A DNA stretch of 64,000 bases from Micromonospora sp. HM5-17 (GTDB lineage: Bacteria > Actinomycetota > Actinomycetes > Mycobacteriales > Micromonosporaceae), in the NCBI RefSeq assembly GCF_003762835.1, contig NZ_RJWA01000002.1, positions 310,001-374,000 on the forward strand, read 5' to 3'. Below are positions 55,517 through 64,000 of this stretch, one piece after another. How positions within the stretch are numbered: position 1 is the stretch's first letter; each line of letters opens with the position of its first letter. Under the pieces are notes generated by a model, which worked only from the letters and a program-made list of their open reading frames with translations, was not told where the DNA came from and did no database searches. The position numbers and the translations under genes were made by a program.

Positions 55517-57598
55517 GTGGCCCGACCCATATCGCTGCTGAAGCGACTTCTCCTGGGGCGACCGTTCCGGTCCGACCGGTTGCAGCACACGCTGCTCCCC
55601 AAGCGCATCGCGTTGCCGGTCTTCGCCTCCGACGCGCTCTCCAGCGTCGCGTACGCCCCGGACGAGATCCTGCTGACCCTCTCGATCGCCGGGGCATCGG
55701 CGTACCTCTTCTCGCCGTGGGTCGCCCTGGCCGTCGTGGTGGTGATGCTCACGGTGGTGGCGAGCTACCGGCAGAACGTGCACGCCTACCCCTCGGGCGG
55801 TGGGGACTACGAGGTCGCCACCGTGAACCTGGGCCGCCGGGCCGGCCTCGCGGTGGCCAGCGCCCTGCTGGTCGACTACGTGCTGACCGTCGCGGTCTCG
55901 GTCTCCTCCGGCGTGGCCAACCTCGGCTCGGTGCTGCCGTTCGTCTCCGCGCACCGGGTGTTGATCGCCGTCGGGGCGGTACTGCTGCTCACCGCCGTGA
56001 ACCTGCGCGGGCTGCGGGAGTCCGGCACCGCGTTCGCGATCCCGACGTACGGCTTCATGATCGTCATCATCGGGATGATCCTCACCGGCCTGGTCCGGAT
56101 CTTCGTCCTCGGCCACGACCTGCGGGCGCCGAGCGCGGACCTCGTGGTCAGCGCCGAGCACGCCGACCTGACCGCCTTCGCCATGGTCTTCCTGCTGCTG
56201 CGCGCCTTCTCCTCCGGCTGCGCCGCGTTGACCGGGGTCGAGGCGATCTCCAATGGCGTCCCCGCCTTCAAACCGCCCAAGAGCCGGAACGCCGCCACCA
56301 CGCTGCTGCTGCTCGGCCTGGTGGCGATCACCATGATCATGGGGATCATCTGGCTCTCCCGGCTGACCGGCCTACAGTTCATGGAGAACCCGGCCCGGCA
56401 GCTCCACTCGGGACCGGCCGACTACGTGCAGAAGACCGTCACCGTCCAGCTCGGGCAGGCCATCTTCGGCGACAACGTGCTGCTCTTCGTCGTCGCTGGG
56501 GTGACCGCGCTGATCCTGTTCCTCGCCGCCAACACGGCGTTCAACGGTTTCCCGGTGCTCGGCTCGATCCTGGCGCAGGACCGCTACCTGCCCCGGCAGT
56601 TGCACACCCGGGGTGACCGGCTGGCGTTCTCCAACGGCATCGTCTTCCTCGCGGTCGCCGCGAGCCTGCTCATCGTCGCCTTTCAGGCCGAGGTGACCCG
56701 GCTCATCCAGCTCTACATCGTCGGCGTCTTCGTCTCCTTCACGCTCTCCCAGGCCGGGATGATCCGGCACTGGAACCGGATGCTGCGCACCGAGCGGGAC
56801 CCGGCGGCCCGGCGGCGCATGATCCGTTCCCGGGGCATCAACGCCTTCGGCATGGGGTTGACCGGCACGGTGCTGGTGGTCGTCCTGATCACCAAGTTCC
56901 TGCTCGGGGCATGGATCGCGATCGCCGCCATGGCGCTGCTCTACGCGATGATGGTCGGCATCCACCGGCACTACGACCGGGTCGCCGCCGAGCTGGCGCC
57001 GCCCGAGGGTCGGCCGGTGCTGCCGGCCCGCAACCACGCCATCGTGCTGGTCAGCAAGGTGCACCAGCCGACGCTGCGCGCGGTCGCCTACGCCAAGGCG
57101 ACCCGGCCGGACACGCTGACCGCGCTGACCGTCAACGTCGACGAGAGCGACACCCGGGCGGTGCAGGCGGACTGGGAGCGGCACGGGATCAAGGTTCCCC
57201 TGACCATCATCGACTCGCCGTACCGCGAGATCACCCGGCCGATCCTCGACTTCGTCGCGTCGGTCCGCCGGGAGTCGCCGCGTGACGTGGTCACCGTCTT
57301 CATCCCGGAGTACGTCGTCGGTCACTGGTGGGAGAACCTGCTGCACAACCAGAGCGCACTGCGGATCAAGGGCCGACTCCTCTTCGAGCCGGGCGTGATG
57401 GTGACCAGCGTCCCGTGGCAACTGGAGTCGAGCGCCCGGAAGAACCTGGATCGGTTCGACGCGACGCTGCGTCGGGGGCCCGCCCGCGGTCCACGCGGCC
57501 TCAGCCTGGACGAGGTGATGGTCCCCTCGCGGCGGCCGGACCGGGACGTCGGCGACCCGCCCCCGGCGCCGGGCCACGACCCGGCCGGCCCGCGGTGA
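55517..57598 (+). CDS. APC-family transporter, KimA-like potassium importer with C-terminal cytosolic domain
   Basis: A 693-residue protein with about 12 transmembrane helices and a cytosolic C-terminal domain of about 200 residues. Segments closely matching the K+/H+ symporter KimA of Bacillus: ASDALSSVAYAPDEIL (Asp39, Tyr46), AYPSGGGDYEV, LVDYVLTVAVSVSSG (Asp120, Tyr121), SGCAALTGVEAISNGVPAFK, FVSFTLSQAGMIRHW and LLHNQSALRIKGRLLF. The Asp/Tyr residues correspond to KimA K+-site residues, judged by eye. Usually annotated as an amino acid permease; a potassium role is better supported by similarity and by the TrkA pair next door. Confidence 0.85.
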   Translation: MARPISLLKRLLLGRPFRSDRLQHTLLPKRIALPVFASDALSSVAYAPDEILLTLSIAGASAYLFSPWVALAVVVVMLTVVASYRQNVHAYPSGGGDYEVATVNLGRRAGLAVASALLVDYVLTVAVSVSSGVANLGSVLPFVSAHRVLIAVGAVLLLTAVNLRGLRESGTAFAIPTYGFMIVIIGMILTGLVRIFVLGHDLRAPSADLVVSAEHADLTAFAMVFLLLRAFSSGCAALTGVEAISNGVPAFKPPKSRNAATTLLLLGLVAITMIMGIIWLSRLTGLQFMENPARQLHSGPADYVQKTVTVQLGQAIFGDNVLLFVVAGVTALILFLAANTAFNGFPVLGSILAQDRYLPRQLHTRGDRLAFSNGIVFLAVAASLLIVAFQAEVTRLIQLYIVGVFVSFTLSQAGMIRHWNRMLRTERDPAARRRMIRSRGINAFGMGLTGTVLVVVLITKFLLGAWIAIAAMALLYAMMVGIHRHYDRVAAELAPPEGRPVLPARNHAIVLVSKVHQPTLRAVAYAKATRPDTLTALTVNVDESDTRAVQADWERHGIKVPLTIIDSPYREITRPILDFVASVRRESPRDVVTVFIPEYVVGHWWENLLHNQSALRIKGRLLFEPGVMVTSVPWQLESSARKNLDRFDATLRRGPARGPRGLSLDEVMVPSRRPDRDVGDPPPAPGHDPAGPR

Positions 57599-58977
57599 CC
57601 GGCGTGTCGAACCCGCGCCGCGCGGCCGCCCCCGCCGGCTCCGCAGACCCTCCCGCTCCCGCCGGCCCGCCGACCGTCGCCGACCTCGCCGGGCCGGGCG
57701 AGGCGGAGCGGGTCGAGCTGACCGTTGGATCGGTGGCACACGTCGGGCACTGCGTGGCCCGGCTCGACGGACGGGTGGTCTTCGTCCGGCACGCCCTCCC
57801 CGGTGAGCGGGTGATCGCCGAGATCACCGAGGTCCGCCGGGACTTCCTTCGGGCGGACGCGGTGACCGTCCTCGAGGCGGCGCCGCAGCGGGTCGAGCCA
57901 CCCTGCCCGTACGCCCGGCCGGGCCGCTGCGGCGGCTGCGACCTTCAACACGTCGCCCCCGAGGCGCAGCGCGAGTGGAAGGCGGCGGTGGTGCGCGAGC
58001 AGCTACTTCGGGTCGGCGGGCTGGACTCCGCCGAGGTCGAGGCCCTCGCCATCGCGGTCGAGGCGCTCCCCGGCGGCCCGCTGGGCTGGCGCTCCCGGGT
58101 CCGGTACGCGGTCGACGCCGCCGGCCGGGCCGGACTCCTCAAACACCGTTCGCACGAGGTGGTGCCGATCGACCGCTGCCTGATCGCCCACCCCTCGATC
58201 CAGGAACTGCCCATCCTGCCCGCCAGCGGGCGGCGGTGGCCCGACGCCGACGCGGTGGAGGTGATCGCCTCGACCGGTGGCGACGTGACCGTACGTGCCC
58301 TCCGCGGCGGCGACCTCGGTACCGGCGGCGTCCTGGGCGAGCCGGACGCGTCGGCGGCGGAGTCGGTGCCGCCGGCCGGGGCGGCGGACGAGACGCTCCC
58401 GACGGCGGAGCAGGTCCGGGAGCGGGCTCTCGGCCGCACCTGGCGACTGCCGCCGGAGGCGTTCTGGCAGGTGCATCCGGCGGCGCCGGACACCCTGGCG
58501 GCGGCCGTGCTCGACCTGCTGGCGCCGCGCGACGGCGAGTCCGCCTGGGACCTGTACGGCGGGGCCGGCCTCTTCGCGGCGGCACTCGCCGGCCGGGTCG
58601 GTCCGGCCGGTCGGGTCACCGTGGTCGAGTCGGCCCCGGCGGCGGTCGAGGCCGCCCGCCGGAACCTGCGGGACCTGCCCTGGGTCGAGGTGGTCCGGGC
58701 GGCGGTCGGCCCGGCGCTGGCGCGGCGTCGCATCACCGGGCCGGTGGACGTGGTCGTGCTGGACCCGCCCCGGGCCGGTGCCGGCGCGGCGGTGACCCGG
58801 GCCGTCGCCGCCGCCACCCGCCGTGCCGTCGCCTACGTGGCGTGCGACCCGGCGGCCTTCGCCCGGGACCTCCGCACCTTCCGGGAGGCCGGCTGGCGGC
58901 TGGCCGCGCTGCGCGGCTACGACCTGTTCCCGATGACCCAGCACGTCGAACTGGTGGGGCTGCTGGTCCCCGGGTAG
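57595..58977 (+). CDS. Class I SAM-dependent RNA methyltransferase (TrmA/RlmC/RlmD family)
   Basis: A 460-residue uracil-C5 methyltransferase. After a Pro/Ala leader comes a TRAM domain (VELTVGSVAHVGHCVARLDG). The [4Fe-4S] Cys motif is CPYARPGRCGGCDLQH, followed by WRSRVRYAVDAAGRAGLLKH. The catalytic domain has AWDLYGGAGLFAAALAGRVG, VVVLDPPRAGAGAAV and the catalytic Cys in AYVACDPAAFARDL. Its GTG overlaps the transporter stop (GTGA). Which rRNA or tRNA uracil it modifies cannot be told from sequence. Confidence 0.93.
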   Translation: MTGVSNPRRAAAPAGSADPPAPAGPPTVADLAGPGEAERVELTVGSVAHVGHCVARLDGRVVFVRHALPGERVIAEITEVRRDFLRADAVTVLEAAPQRVEPPCPYARPGRCGGCDLQHVAPEAQREWKAAVVREQLLRVGGLDSAEVEALAIAVEALPGGPLGWRSRVRYAVDAAGRAGLLKHRSHEVVPIDRCLIAHPSIQELPILPASGRRWPDADAVEVIASTGGDVTVRALRGGDLGTGGVLGEPDASAAESVPPAGAADETLPTAEQVRERALGRTWRLPPEAFWQVHPAAPDTLAAAVLDLLAPRDGESAWDLYGGAGLFAAALAGRVGPAGRVTVVESAPAAVEAARRNLRDLPWVEVVRAAVGPALARRRITGPVDVVVLDPPRAGAGAAVTRAVAAATRRAVAYVACDPAAFARDLRTFREAGWRLAALRGYDLFPMTQHVELVGLLVPG

Positions 58978-58989
58978 GCCCCGTGCCTC

Positions 58990-59241
58990 TCAGGGCGTGA
59001 CGTGGGCCGGCATCCCGGACCGGCCGGAGGCCGCCTCCGCATCGCGGCGCGCGGCGCGCGCCTCCGCCCGGCCGCGGAGCCGGATCACGACGATGATCAG
59101 GAGGATCAGCGGGAGCACCGGCAGGGCGAGGAGCAGCACGAGGAGCACGGCGAGGAGCTGGCCGGCGGCGTACCGGCCGGAGACCGGCGCGGACCGCCCG
59201 TGGCCGGCGGCGCGGGCCGGGCGGGGATCGGGACGCGGCAT
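58990..59241 (-). CDS. Small single-pass membrane protein
   Basis: An 83-residue protein: a basic N-terminus (RPARAAGHGRSAPVSGR), one strong transmembrane helix (LAVLLVLLLALPVLPLILLI) and an Arg/Ala/Glu-rich cytoplasmic tail (RLRGRAEARAARRDAEAASG). No family recognised. Its ribosome-binding site (AGAGGTGCCGC) lies inside the first of two 15-bp direct repeats upstream. It converges with the RNA methyltransferase gene. Confidence 0.65.
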   Translation of the reverse strand: MPRPDPRPARAAGHGRSAPVSGRYAAGQLLAVLLVLLLALPVLPLILLIIVVIRLRGRAEARAARRDAEAASGRSGMPAHVTP

Positions 59242-59617
59242 TGCGGCACCTCTGGGGTGGTCGGGGCGGCACCTCTGGGGGGCGGGTTACCGCCCATGCT
59301 ACGGCTCTGGGGGGTTTACGCCCGATTCTTCGGCTGATCGGTGGAGGTACCTCCGGCCACTCGCCGGGCGGGTCCCTTGGGCGTCCGGGCGTTGCCGCCG
59401 TCCGATCGACCGCACTCTCCCGATCTCCGGGCCCGTGGCGCGTCCGCCCGAGGTCGAACCGGACGGTCCCCCGATCCGGCGTCCCCGGCTTCGCTGCCGG
59501 GCTGCGCGCCACGCCCGTCCCGATAGACTCTGCGGTCATGAGCCTGCGTAGGGAGCGACTGAGCCAGCCCAGTGCCGTGCGGCCCGACACCCTATCCGGA
59601 CCTGGTGGGGTGAGGGC
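59242..59617. other. Intergenic region upstream of dxs with a short direct repeat
   Basis: GCGGCACCTCTGGGG occurs at 59243-59257 and 59266-59280, just upstream of the small membrane-protein gene on the minus strand. A 12-bp palindrome GGAGGTACCTCC lies at 59343-59354. TAGACT (59524-59529) could be a -10 for dxs; no -35 seen. No gene found. Confidence 0.4.
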
Positions 59618-61612
59618 ATGACCGTGGAGAAGGAGGAGCTCACTCCCACCGGCCGCCTACTGGGCACGGTTCGCGGCCCCCAGGACATCAAGCGGATGAC
59701 CGGCGAGGAACTGGCGCTGCTCGCCGCCGAGATCCGGGATTTCCTCGTCGCCAAGGTCTCGCGCACCGGCGGGCACCTCGGCCCCAACCTCGGCGTCGTC
59801 GAGCTGACCCTCGCCCTGCACCGGGTCTTCGACTCGCCCCGGGACCGGCTGCTCTTCGACACCGGCCACCAGGCGTACGTCCACAAGATTCTGACCGGCC
59901 GGCAGGAGGGCTTCGACCAGTTGCGCCAGCGCGGCGGGCTGTCGGGCTACCCGAGCCAGGCCGAGAGCGAGCACGACCTCATCGAGAACTCGCACGCCTC
60001 GACGGCACTCTCCTATGCGGACGGTCTCGCCAAGGCGTACGCGCTGCGTGGCGAGTCTCGGGCCGTGGTGGCGGTGGTCGGTGACGGCGCGCTCACCGGC
60101 GGCATGTGCTGGGAGGCGCTGAACAACATCGCCGCCGCCCGGAACCCGCTGGTCATCGTCGTCAACGACAACGGCCGGTCGTACGCGCCGACCATCGGCG
60201 GCCTTGCCGACCACCTGGCGACGCTGCGGCTCAACCCGAGCTACGAGAAGGTGCTCGACACGGTCAAGGAGGCGCTCGGCTCGACCCCGCTGGTCGGCAA
60301 GCCGATGTACGAGGTGCTGCACGCGGTCAAGAAGGGCATCAAGGACGCGGTCGCCCCGCAGGCGATGTTCGAGGACCTCGGCATCAAGTACGTCGGCCCG
60401 GTGGACGGGCATGACGTCGCCGCGATGGAGTCGGCGCTGCGTCGGGCCCGGGGCTTCGGCGGGCCGGTGATCGTGCACGCGGTGACCCGCAAGGGCCTCG
60501 GCTACCGCCCCGCCGAGGAGGACGAGGCGGACTGCCTGCACGGCCCGAGCGCGTTCGACGTCCAGACCGGCAAGCAGCTGGCCGCACCGTCGGTGAAGTG
60601 GACCCACGTCTTCGCGGACGAGCTGGTCGCGATCGCGGACGAGCGGCCGGACGTCGTCGGCATCACCGCCGCCATGGCGGAACCGACCGGGATCGCCGCG
60701 CTCGCCCGGAAGTACCCGGAGCGGGTCTACGACGTCGGCATCGCGGAGCAGCACGCCGTCACCTCCGCCGCCGGCCTGGCCATGGGTGGCCTGCACCCGG
60801 TGGTGGCGGTCTACGCGACCTTCCTCAACCGGGCCTTCGACCAGGTGCTGCTCGACGTGGCGCTGCACCGGCTGCCGGTGACCTTCGTGCTGGACCGGGC
60901 CGGGATCACCGGGCCGGACGGGCCGAGTCACTACGGCATCTGGGACATGTCCATCTTCGGGGTGGTGCCCGGGCTGCGGATCGCCGCGCCCCGGGACGCC
61001 GCCACGCTCCGCGCCGAGCTGCGCGAGGCGATCGCGGTCGAGGACGGACCGACCATCCTGCGCTTCCCGACCGGTGCGGTCGCCGCCGACCTGCCGGCGA
61101 TCCGCCGGATCACCGCCGCCGAGTCGCCGACGGGCGGGGTGGACGTGCTGGCGGAGTCGGACCGCCGCGACGTACTGCTGGTCGTGGTGGGCGCCTTCGG
61201 GCAGCTCGGCGTCGAGGTGGCCGCCCGGGTGGCCGAGCAGGGCTACGGCATCACCGTGGTCGACCCGCGCTGGATCCGGCCGATCCCACCGGAGCTGGTC
61301 ACCCTCGCCGAGGCGCACCGGCTGGTGGTCACCGTCGAGGACGGGGTCCGCGCCGGCGGGGTCGGTGACGCGCTGGCCAAGGCGATGCGCGACGCCGACG
61401 TACGGGTGCCGCTGCGCGACCTGGGTGTGCCGGTGGCCTGGCATCCGCACGGCAGCCGGGGGCAGATCCTCGCCGACCTCGGGCTGACCGCCCAGGACGT
61501 GGCCCGCGACGTCACCGGCTGGATCTCCCGGCTCGACGACGAGCCGATCGCCCCGGTCCGGGTGGCCACGAACGGCGACCGGGTGACCAAGGGCGGCAGC
61601 GACCGGAACTGA
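59618..61612 (+). CDS. dxs: 1-deoxy-D-xylulose-5-phosphate synthase
   Basis: A 664-residue thiamine-diphosphate enzyme, the first step of the MEP isoprenoid pathway. The start has GTGGGGTGAGGGC upstream. Motifs: [18 protein letters not shown] (His), the ThDP motif [20 protein letters not shown] (with Asn in VVNDNGRS), [16 protein letters not shown], and the catalytic [20 protein letters not shown]. The length is slightly above that of E. coli Dxs through a short tail ([14 protein letters not shown]). In M. tuberculosis this gene anchors one end of the same block. Confidence 0.97.
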   Translation: MTVEKEELTPTGRLLGTVRGPQDIKRMTGEELALLAAEIRDFLVAKVSRTGGHLGPNLGVVELTLALHRVFDSPRDRLLFDTGHQAYVHKILTGRQEGFDQLRQRGGLSGYPSQAESEHDLIENSHASTALSYADGLAKAYALRGESRAVVAVVGDGALTGGMCWEALNNIAAARNPLVIVVNDNGRSYAPTIGGLADHLATLRLNPSYEKVLDTVKEALGSTPLVGKPMYEVLHAVKKGIKDAVAPQAMFEDLGIKYVGPVDGHDVAAMESALRRARGFGGPVIVHAVTRKGLGYRPAEEDEADCLHGPSAFDVQTGKQLAAPSVKWTHVFADELVAIADERPDVVGITAAMAEPTGIAALARKYPERVYDVGIAEQHAVTSAAGLAMGGLHPVVAVYATFLNRAFDQVLLDVALHRLPVTFVLDRAGITGPDGPSHYGIWDMSIFGVVPGLRIAAPRDAATLRAELREAIAVEDGPTILRFPTGAVAADLPAIRRITAAESPTGGVDVLAESDRRDVLLVVVGAFGQLGVEVAARVAEQGYGITVVDPRWIRPIPPELVTLAEAHRLVVTVEDGVRAGGVGDALAKAMRDADVRVPLRDLGVPVAWHPHGSRGQILADLGLTAQDVARDVTGWISRLDDEPIAPVRVATNGDRVTKGGSDRN

Positions 61613-61618
61613 GCATCC

Positions 61619-61639
61619 GGGCGGCCCGCTGGGCCGCCC
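61619..61639 (+). terminator. Hairpin terminator after dxs
   Basis: GGGCGGCCC (61619-61627) pairs with GGGCCGCCC (61631-61639), loop GCT, seven bases after the dxs stop. No T-run. Confidence 0.5.
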
Positions 61640-61835
61640 TGCCACCTGCGCCACCGACCCTCGAGGACGTGCCCCGGGCGGCGAACCGACGGCGCCGCCC
61701 GGGGGCACCGGCACCCCGACCGGTGCCGTGCGTCCGGAGCACGACCGAAGGCGGCGGGAGCGTCGGCCAGACCCGGGCCGGGGACCACCACCGGGGCGGG
61801 CCACGGTCCGTTCGGGTGTGGTCAGCGCCGCGTGG

Positions 61836-63026
61836 TCAGGTCGGACTGACCGTACGGTTGATGGTCTCGTCCGGACCGATCAGGGTGTACGTCGCCCGCT
61901 TGGCCGGTCGGTCCACCACCACCAGCCCGGGCCGGTCGAGCCGCCGTGTCGCGTCCGGTGGCAACACCAGGCTGCTGTCCGTGGTGTTCTTCCAGGTCAG
62001 CACCACGATGGGGTGGGCGCTCGGCACGACGTACACCTGAAGCGGTCCCTCCCGGTCCGCGGCCGACACCACCGGCGGGCCGCCGCCGGCGGGTCGGAGC
62101 ACGACCGCGGTCATCATCCCCTCGTCGGTACGCCAGGTCAGCTCCTCCAATCGGGCCGGCGCTCCGGCGCCGTCCAGCTCGACCTCGCCGAGCTCCCGGA
62201 TCGAGATCTTGTCGATCGGCCAGGAGGCCGGGACCGAGCCCGGGCTCGCCTCGTCGTGTACGCGGTGCAGAATGCTGCCGAACGGGCCCGTCTTCGCCGC
62301 GAGCATGCAGGTGTCGAGACCGTCGAGCGCGCGGGCGCCCGACCCGGTGTCGTCCCCGACCAGCGGGTACCGCGGGCCCGCGATGCCGGTACCGAGGTCG
62401 ATGAGCCGGTCGGCGGCCTTGCCGTTCGGCAGCGACTCGCTCGGCCGCAGCCGGGCCGAGATGGTCACGGCGGTGCAGGACGGCACCGGCACCGGGCCGG
62501 TCATGCCGTCGGTGACCGCCAACGGCTGCCGGTTTGGACCGAGCAGCCGGTCCACCCGGGCCGAGACGAGGTAGCGCCGGCCGGAGGGGAGCTGTAGCGG
62601 CAGGACGTCGGAGTAGACCAGGTAGCCCGGGTCGGTGTACTCGACCGCCCGGTCGACAACGAAGCGGTCACCCTCGCCGGTCAACTGCAACAGCCAGGAC
62701 GCCGCCTCGCCTGGTACGTCGGCGGCGACGACCGCGCGCCGGCGCCCGTCAACCTCGCCGAGCCAGAGGATTCCCGAGGTCGGCAGGTGGACCCGGTCGT
62801 CCACCGGTGAGCGCCACCGGTCGACCGCCTCCGCAACCGCGGCGGTTGCGCGCGCGTCGCCGGTGAGCCCGCCCCGGGCAGGCCACACCGGCAGGGTGCC
62901 GTCGAGCGTGTCGTAACCGACCCGGAGCGCCACCGGAGGATCCGTGGGGATGGTGCCGCACCCGGTCGCGACGAGAACCAGCGCCAGCCCGGCGGCAGCC
63001 ACCCCGAGACGCGGGACTGCGCCCAC
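61836..63026 (-). CDS. Putative lipoprotein of unknown function
   Basis: A 396-residue exported protein with lipoprotein signal MGAVPRLGVAAAGLALVLVA followed by TGC (lipidated Cys at 23). The mature part is beta-rich, with stretches such as VHLPTSGILWLGEVDGRRRA, GYLVYSDVLPLQLPSGRRYL, DKISIRELGEVELDGAGAPA and PVVSAADREGPLQVYVVPSA, and two Cys (VPSCTAVTI, DTCMLAAKT). It is not a clear member of a family I know. It is convergent with dxs. It is likely to act on the outer face of the membrane. Confidence 0.8.
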   Translation of the reverse strand: MGAVPRLGVAAAGLALVLVATGCGTIPTDPPVALRVGYDTLDGTLPVWPARGGLTGDARATAAVAEAVDRWRSPVDDRVHLPTSGILWLGEVDGRRRAVVAADVPGEAASWLLQLTGEGDRFVVDRAVEYTDPGYLVYSDVLPLQLPSGRRYLVSARVDRLLGPNRQPLAVTDGMTGPVPVPSCTAVTISARLRPSESLPNGKAADRLIDLGTGIAGPRYPLVGDDTGSGARALDGLDTCMLAAKTGPFGSILHRVHDEASPGSVPASWPIDKISIRELGEVELDGAGAPARLEELTWRTDEGMMTAVVLRPAGGGPPVVSAADREGPLQVYVVPSAHPIVVLTWKNTTDSSLVLPPDATRRLDRPGLVVVDRPAKRATYTLIGPDETINRTVSPT

Positions 63027-63216
63027 CTCTATGCCCCCGATCCGTCTCAGCTGTCTACAGAAGGCACATCCTACGAGATCTCGGACGCCGGTCCGGCGTC
63101 ACCCGGGAAAGGCCAACCGATCGGGTTCCGACCAGCCGGTCGGCCCTGTTCGCCCTGCGGCAACAGCCGCCCAGGCGCCGGGAACCCCGGACATACTCCG
63201 GTAGACTCCGCCGACT

Positions 63217-64000
63217 GTGACGCTTGCCGCACCACGTCTCGAAACCCCACCGGATCCGGACGACACCGGGTTCGGTGGGCGAACGGCGACCGGAACCGAC
63301 CCGGGCGCGGCAGGGCCGGCGGATCCCGGGGCGGCCTCGCCGACCGGGTCGGGCGGCGAGGACCGCACGGTGGTCGATCCCCAGGCCGGTACGGCGTCCG
63401 GCGCCGAGGCGGCCGCGGGACGTCCCGGCGAGGAGCCGGATACGCCGGACCGCACCACCGGGGCGGGGACGAGCCGGCCGCCGCGGTGGCCGACCTGGCG
63501 GCGCGACCTCGCGGTCTACGCGGCCTTCCTGCTCGCGGCGCTCTGGGTGACCAGCCAGATCTGGCTCGACCCCGCCGGTCGGGTGGCCGCCCTCTACAGC
63601 AGCGATCCCGCGCAGGTGCAGTACTTCCTCGCCCACTCCGTGCGGGTGGTGTTGCACGGCGAATACCCGTTCTTCACCGACCGGCTGAACTATCCTGACG
63701 GCGTCAACCTGATGGCCAACACGGCGATCCTGGGGCTGGGCATCCCCATGGTCCCGGTGACCCTGCTGTTCGGGCCCGCCGTCTCGTTCGTGGTGCTGGT
63801 GACCCTCGGCCTCGCCGGCACCGCCTCCGCCTGGTACTACATCCTCTCCCGACACCTGGTGAAGGCGCCGATCGCCGCCATCGTCGGCGGCTGGTTCTGC
63901 GGCTTCTCCCCGGCGATGCTCTCGCACGCCAACTGGCACCCGAACATCATTTCCCAGTTCCTGCTGCCGTTCATCGTCTGGCGGGTCCTGGTGCTGACCC
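63217..64000 (+). CDS. Large membrane protein, 5' part (possible glycosyltransferase or YfhO-type)
   Basis: The frame opens at GTG 63217 and runs off the window (at least 261 residues). A soluble, Asp/Gly/Pro-rich segment of about 90 residues is followed by transmembrane helices (AVYAAFLLAALWVTSQIWLD, TAILGLGIPMVPVTLLFGPA, FVVLVTLGLAGTASAWYYIL) and loop DPAQVQYFLAHSVRVVLHGE with YPFFTDRLNYPDGVNLMANT between them. This topology, with an acidic first periplasmic loop, is that of GT-C-fold glycosyltransferase-like membrane proteins. Without the C-terminal half I cannot name it. Confidence 0.75.
   Translation, partial: MTLAAPRLETPPDPDDTGFGGRTATGTDPGAAGPADPGAASPTGSGGEDRTVVDPQAGTASGAEAAAGRPGEEPDTPDRTTGAGTSRPPRWPTWRRDLAVYAAFLLAALWVTSQIWLDPAGRVAALYSSDPAQVQYFLAHSVRVVLHGEYPFFTDRLNYPDGVNLMANTAILGLGIPMVPVTLLFGPAVSFVVLVTLGLAGTASAWYYILSRHLVKAPIAAIVGGWFCGFSPAMLSHANWHPNIISQFLLPFIVWRVLVLT

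Overview
The window is very GC-rich, with GTG and TTG starts and dense actinobacterial gene families (DUF3039, DUF3093, DUF3099, DUF3159, DUF3710, DUF4193, DUF349, LytR_C, IdeR, SigA/SigB, B12-dependent ribonucleotide reductase, Spo0M). It is a chromosomal segment of a filamentous or sporulating actinomycete; family content and protein style suggest Micromonosporaceae (Micromonospora or a close relative). That placement is inference. From memory, the gene order matches the conserved actinobacterial block that in Mycobacterium tuberculosis runs from dxs1 (Rv2682c) to miaB (Rv2733c), and in Streptomyces from gluABCD/miaB to hrdB, so most of the window is ordinary core genome.

Layout. 1-1.1 kb: start of a glutamate-type ABC importer operon (gluA, gluB). 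1.37-4.88 kb: a selenocysteine tRNA gene (selC) that served as attachment site for a small, decayed integrative element. It keeps a broken integrase, an XRE/TPR regulator and small AICE-like ORFs, and a second copy of the 5' half of the tRNA marks its far end. 5.2-11.6 kb: unknown gene, DUF2277, miaB, DUF349, LigB-like protein, miaA, dapF. 11.9-17 kb: ACT-domain malic enzyme, hflX, and a secreted/membrane-anchored protein with a recently duplicated 135-bp repeat. 17.3-22.5 kb: an SOS and DNA-precursor cluster, lexA divergent from a LysM protein (two LexA boxes between them), then nrdR and nrdJ. 22.7-31 kb: DUF5522, lipoprotein, ideR, rhodanese, AcuC deacetylase, then a TetR-like regulator with an extra C-terminal HTH, divergent from an ABC exporter pair. 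31-45 kb: sigB, spo0M, dtd, a DUF7059-type methyltransferase, CPBP protease, SnoaL-like and HhH-GPD proteins, psuG-psuK, DUF3039, a TRIC/YicG-type membrane protein and a DEAD/DEAH helicase. 45-53 kb: sigA, inositol-phosphatase, LytR_C protein, DUF4193, DUF3093, dut, DUF3710, OB-fold protein, DUF3159. 54-59 kb: two TrkA-type proteins divergent from a KimA-like K+ transporter, then a TrmA/RlmD-type RNA methyltransferase. 59.6-64 kb: dxs, a lipoprotein, and the start of a large membrane protein.

The functional groupings are housekeeping: tRNA modification (miaA, miaB, dtd), lysine/peptidoglycan precursor (dapF), isoprenoids (dxs), dNTP supply and quality (nrdRJ, dut), SOS response (lexA plus LysM division inhibitor), iron sensing (ideR) and potassium homeostasis (TrkA pair plus KimA-like). 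The points most worth a second look are the selC-targeting relic with 5'-side (not 3'-side) tRNA duplication, a 204-bp stretch almost identical between sigA and sigB that looks like gene conversion, the TetR-HTH fusion, and the 135-bp repeat. I saw no CRISPR array, no recognisable biosynthetic gene cluster and no convincing wholly new multi-gene system.
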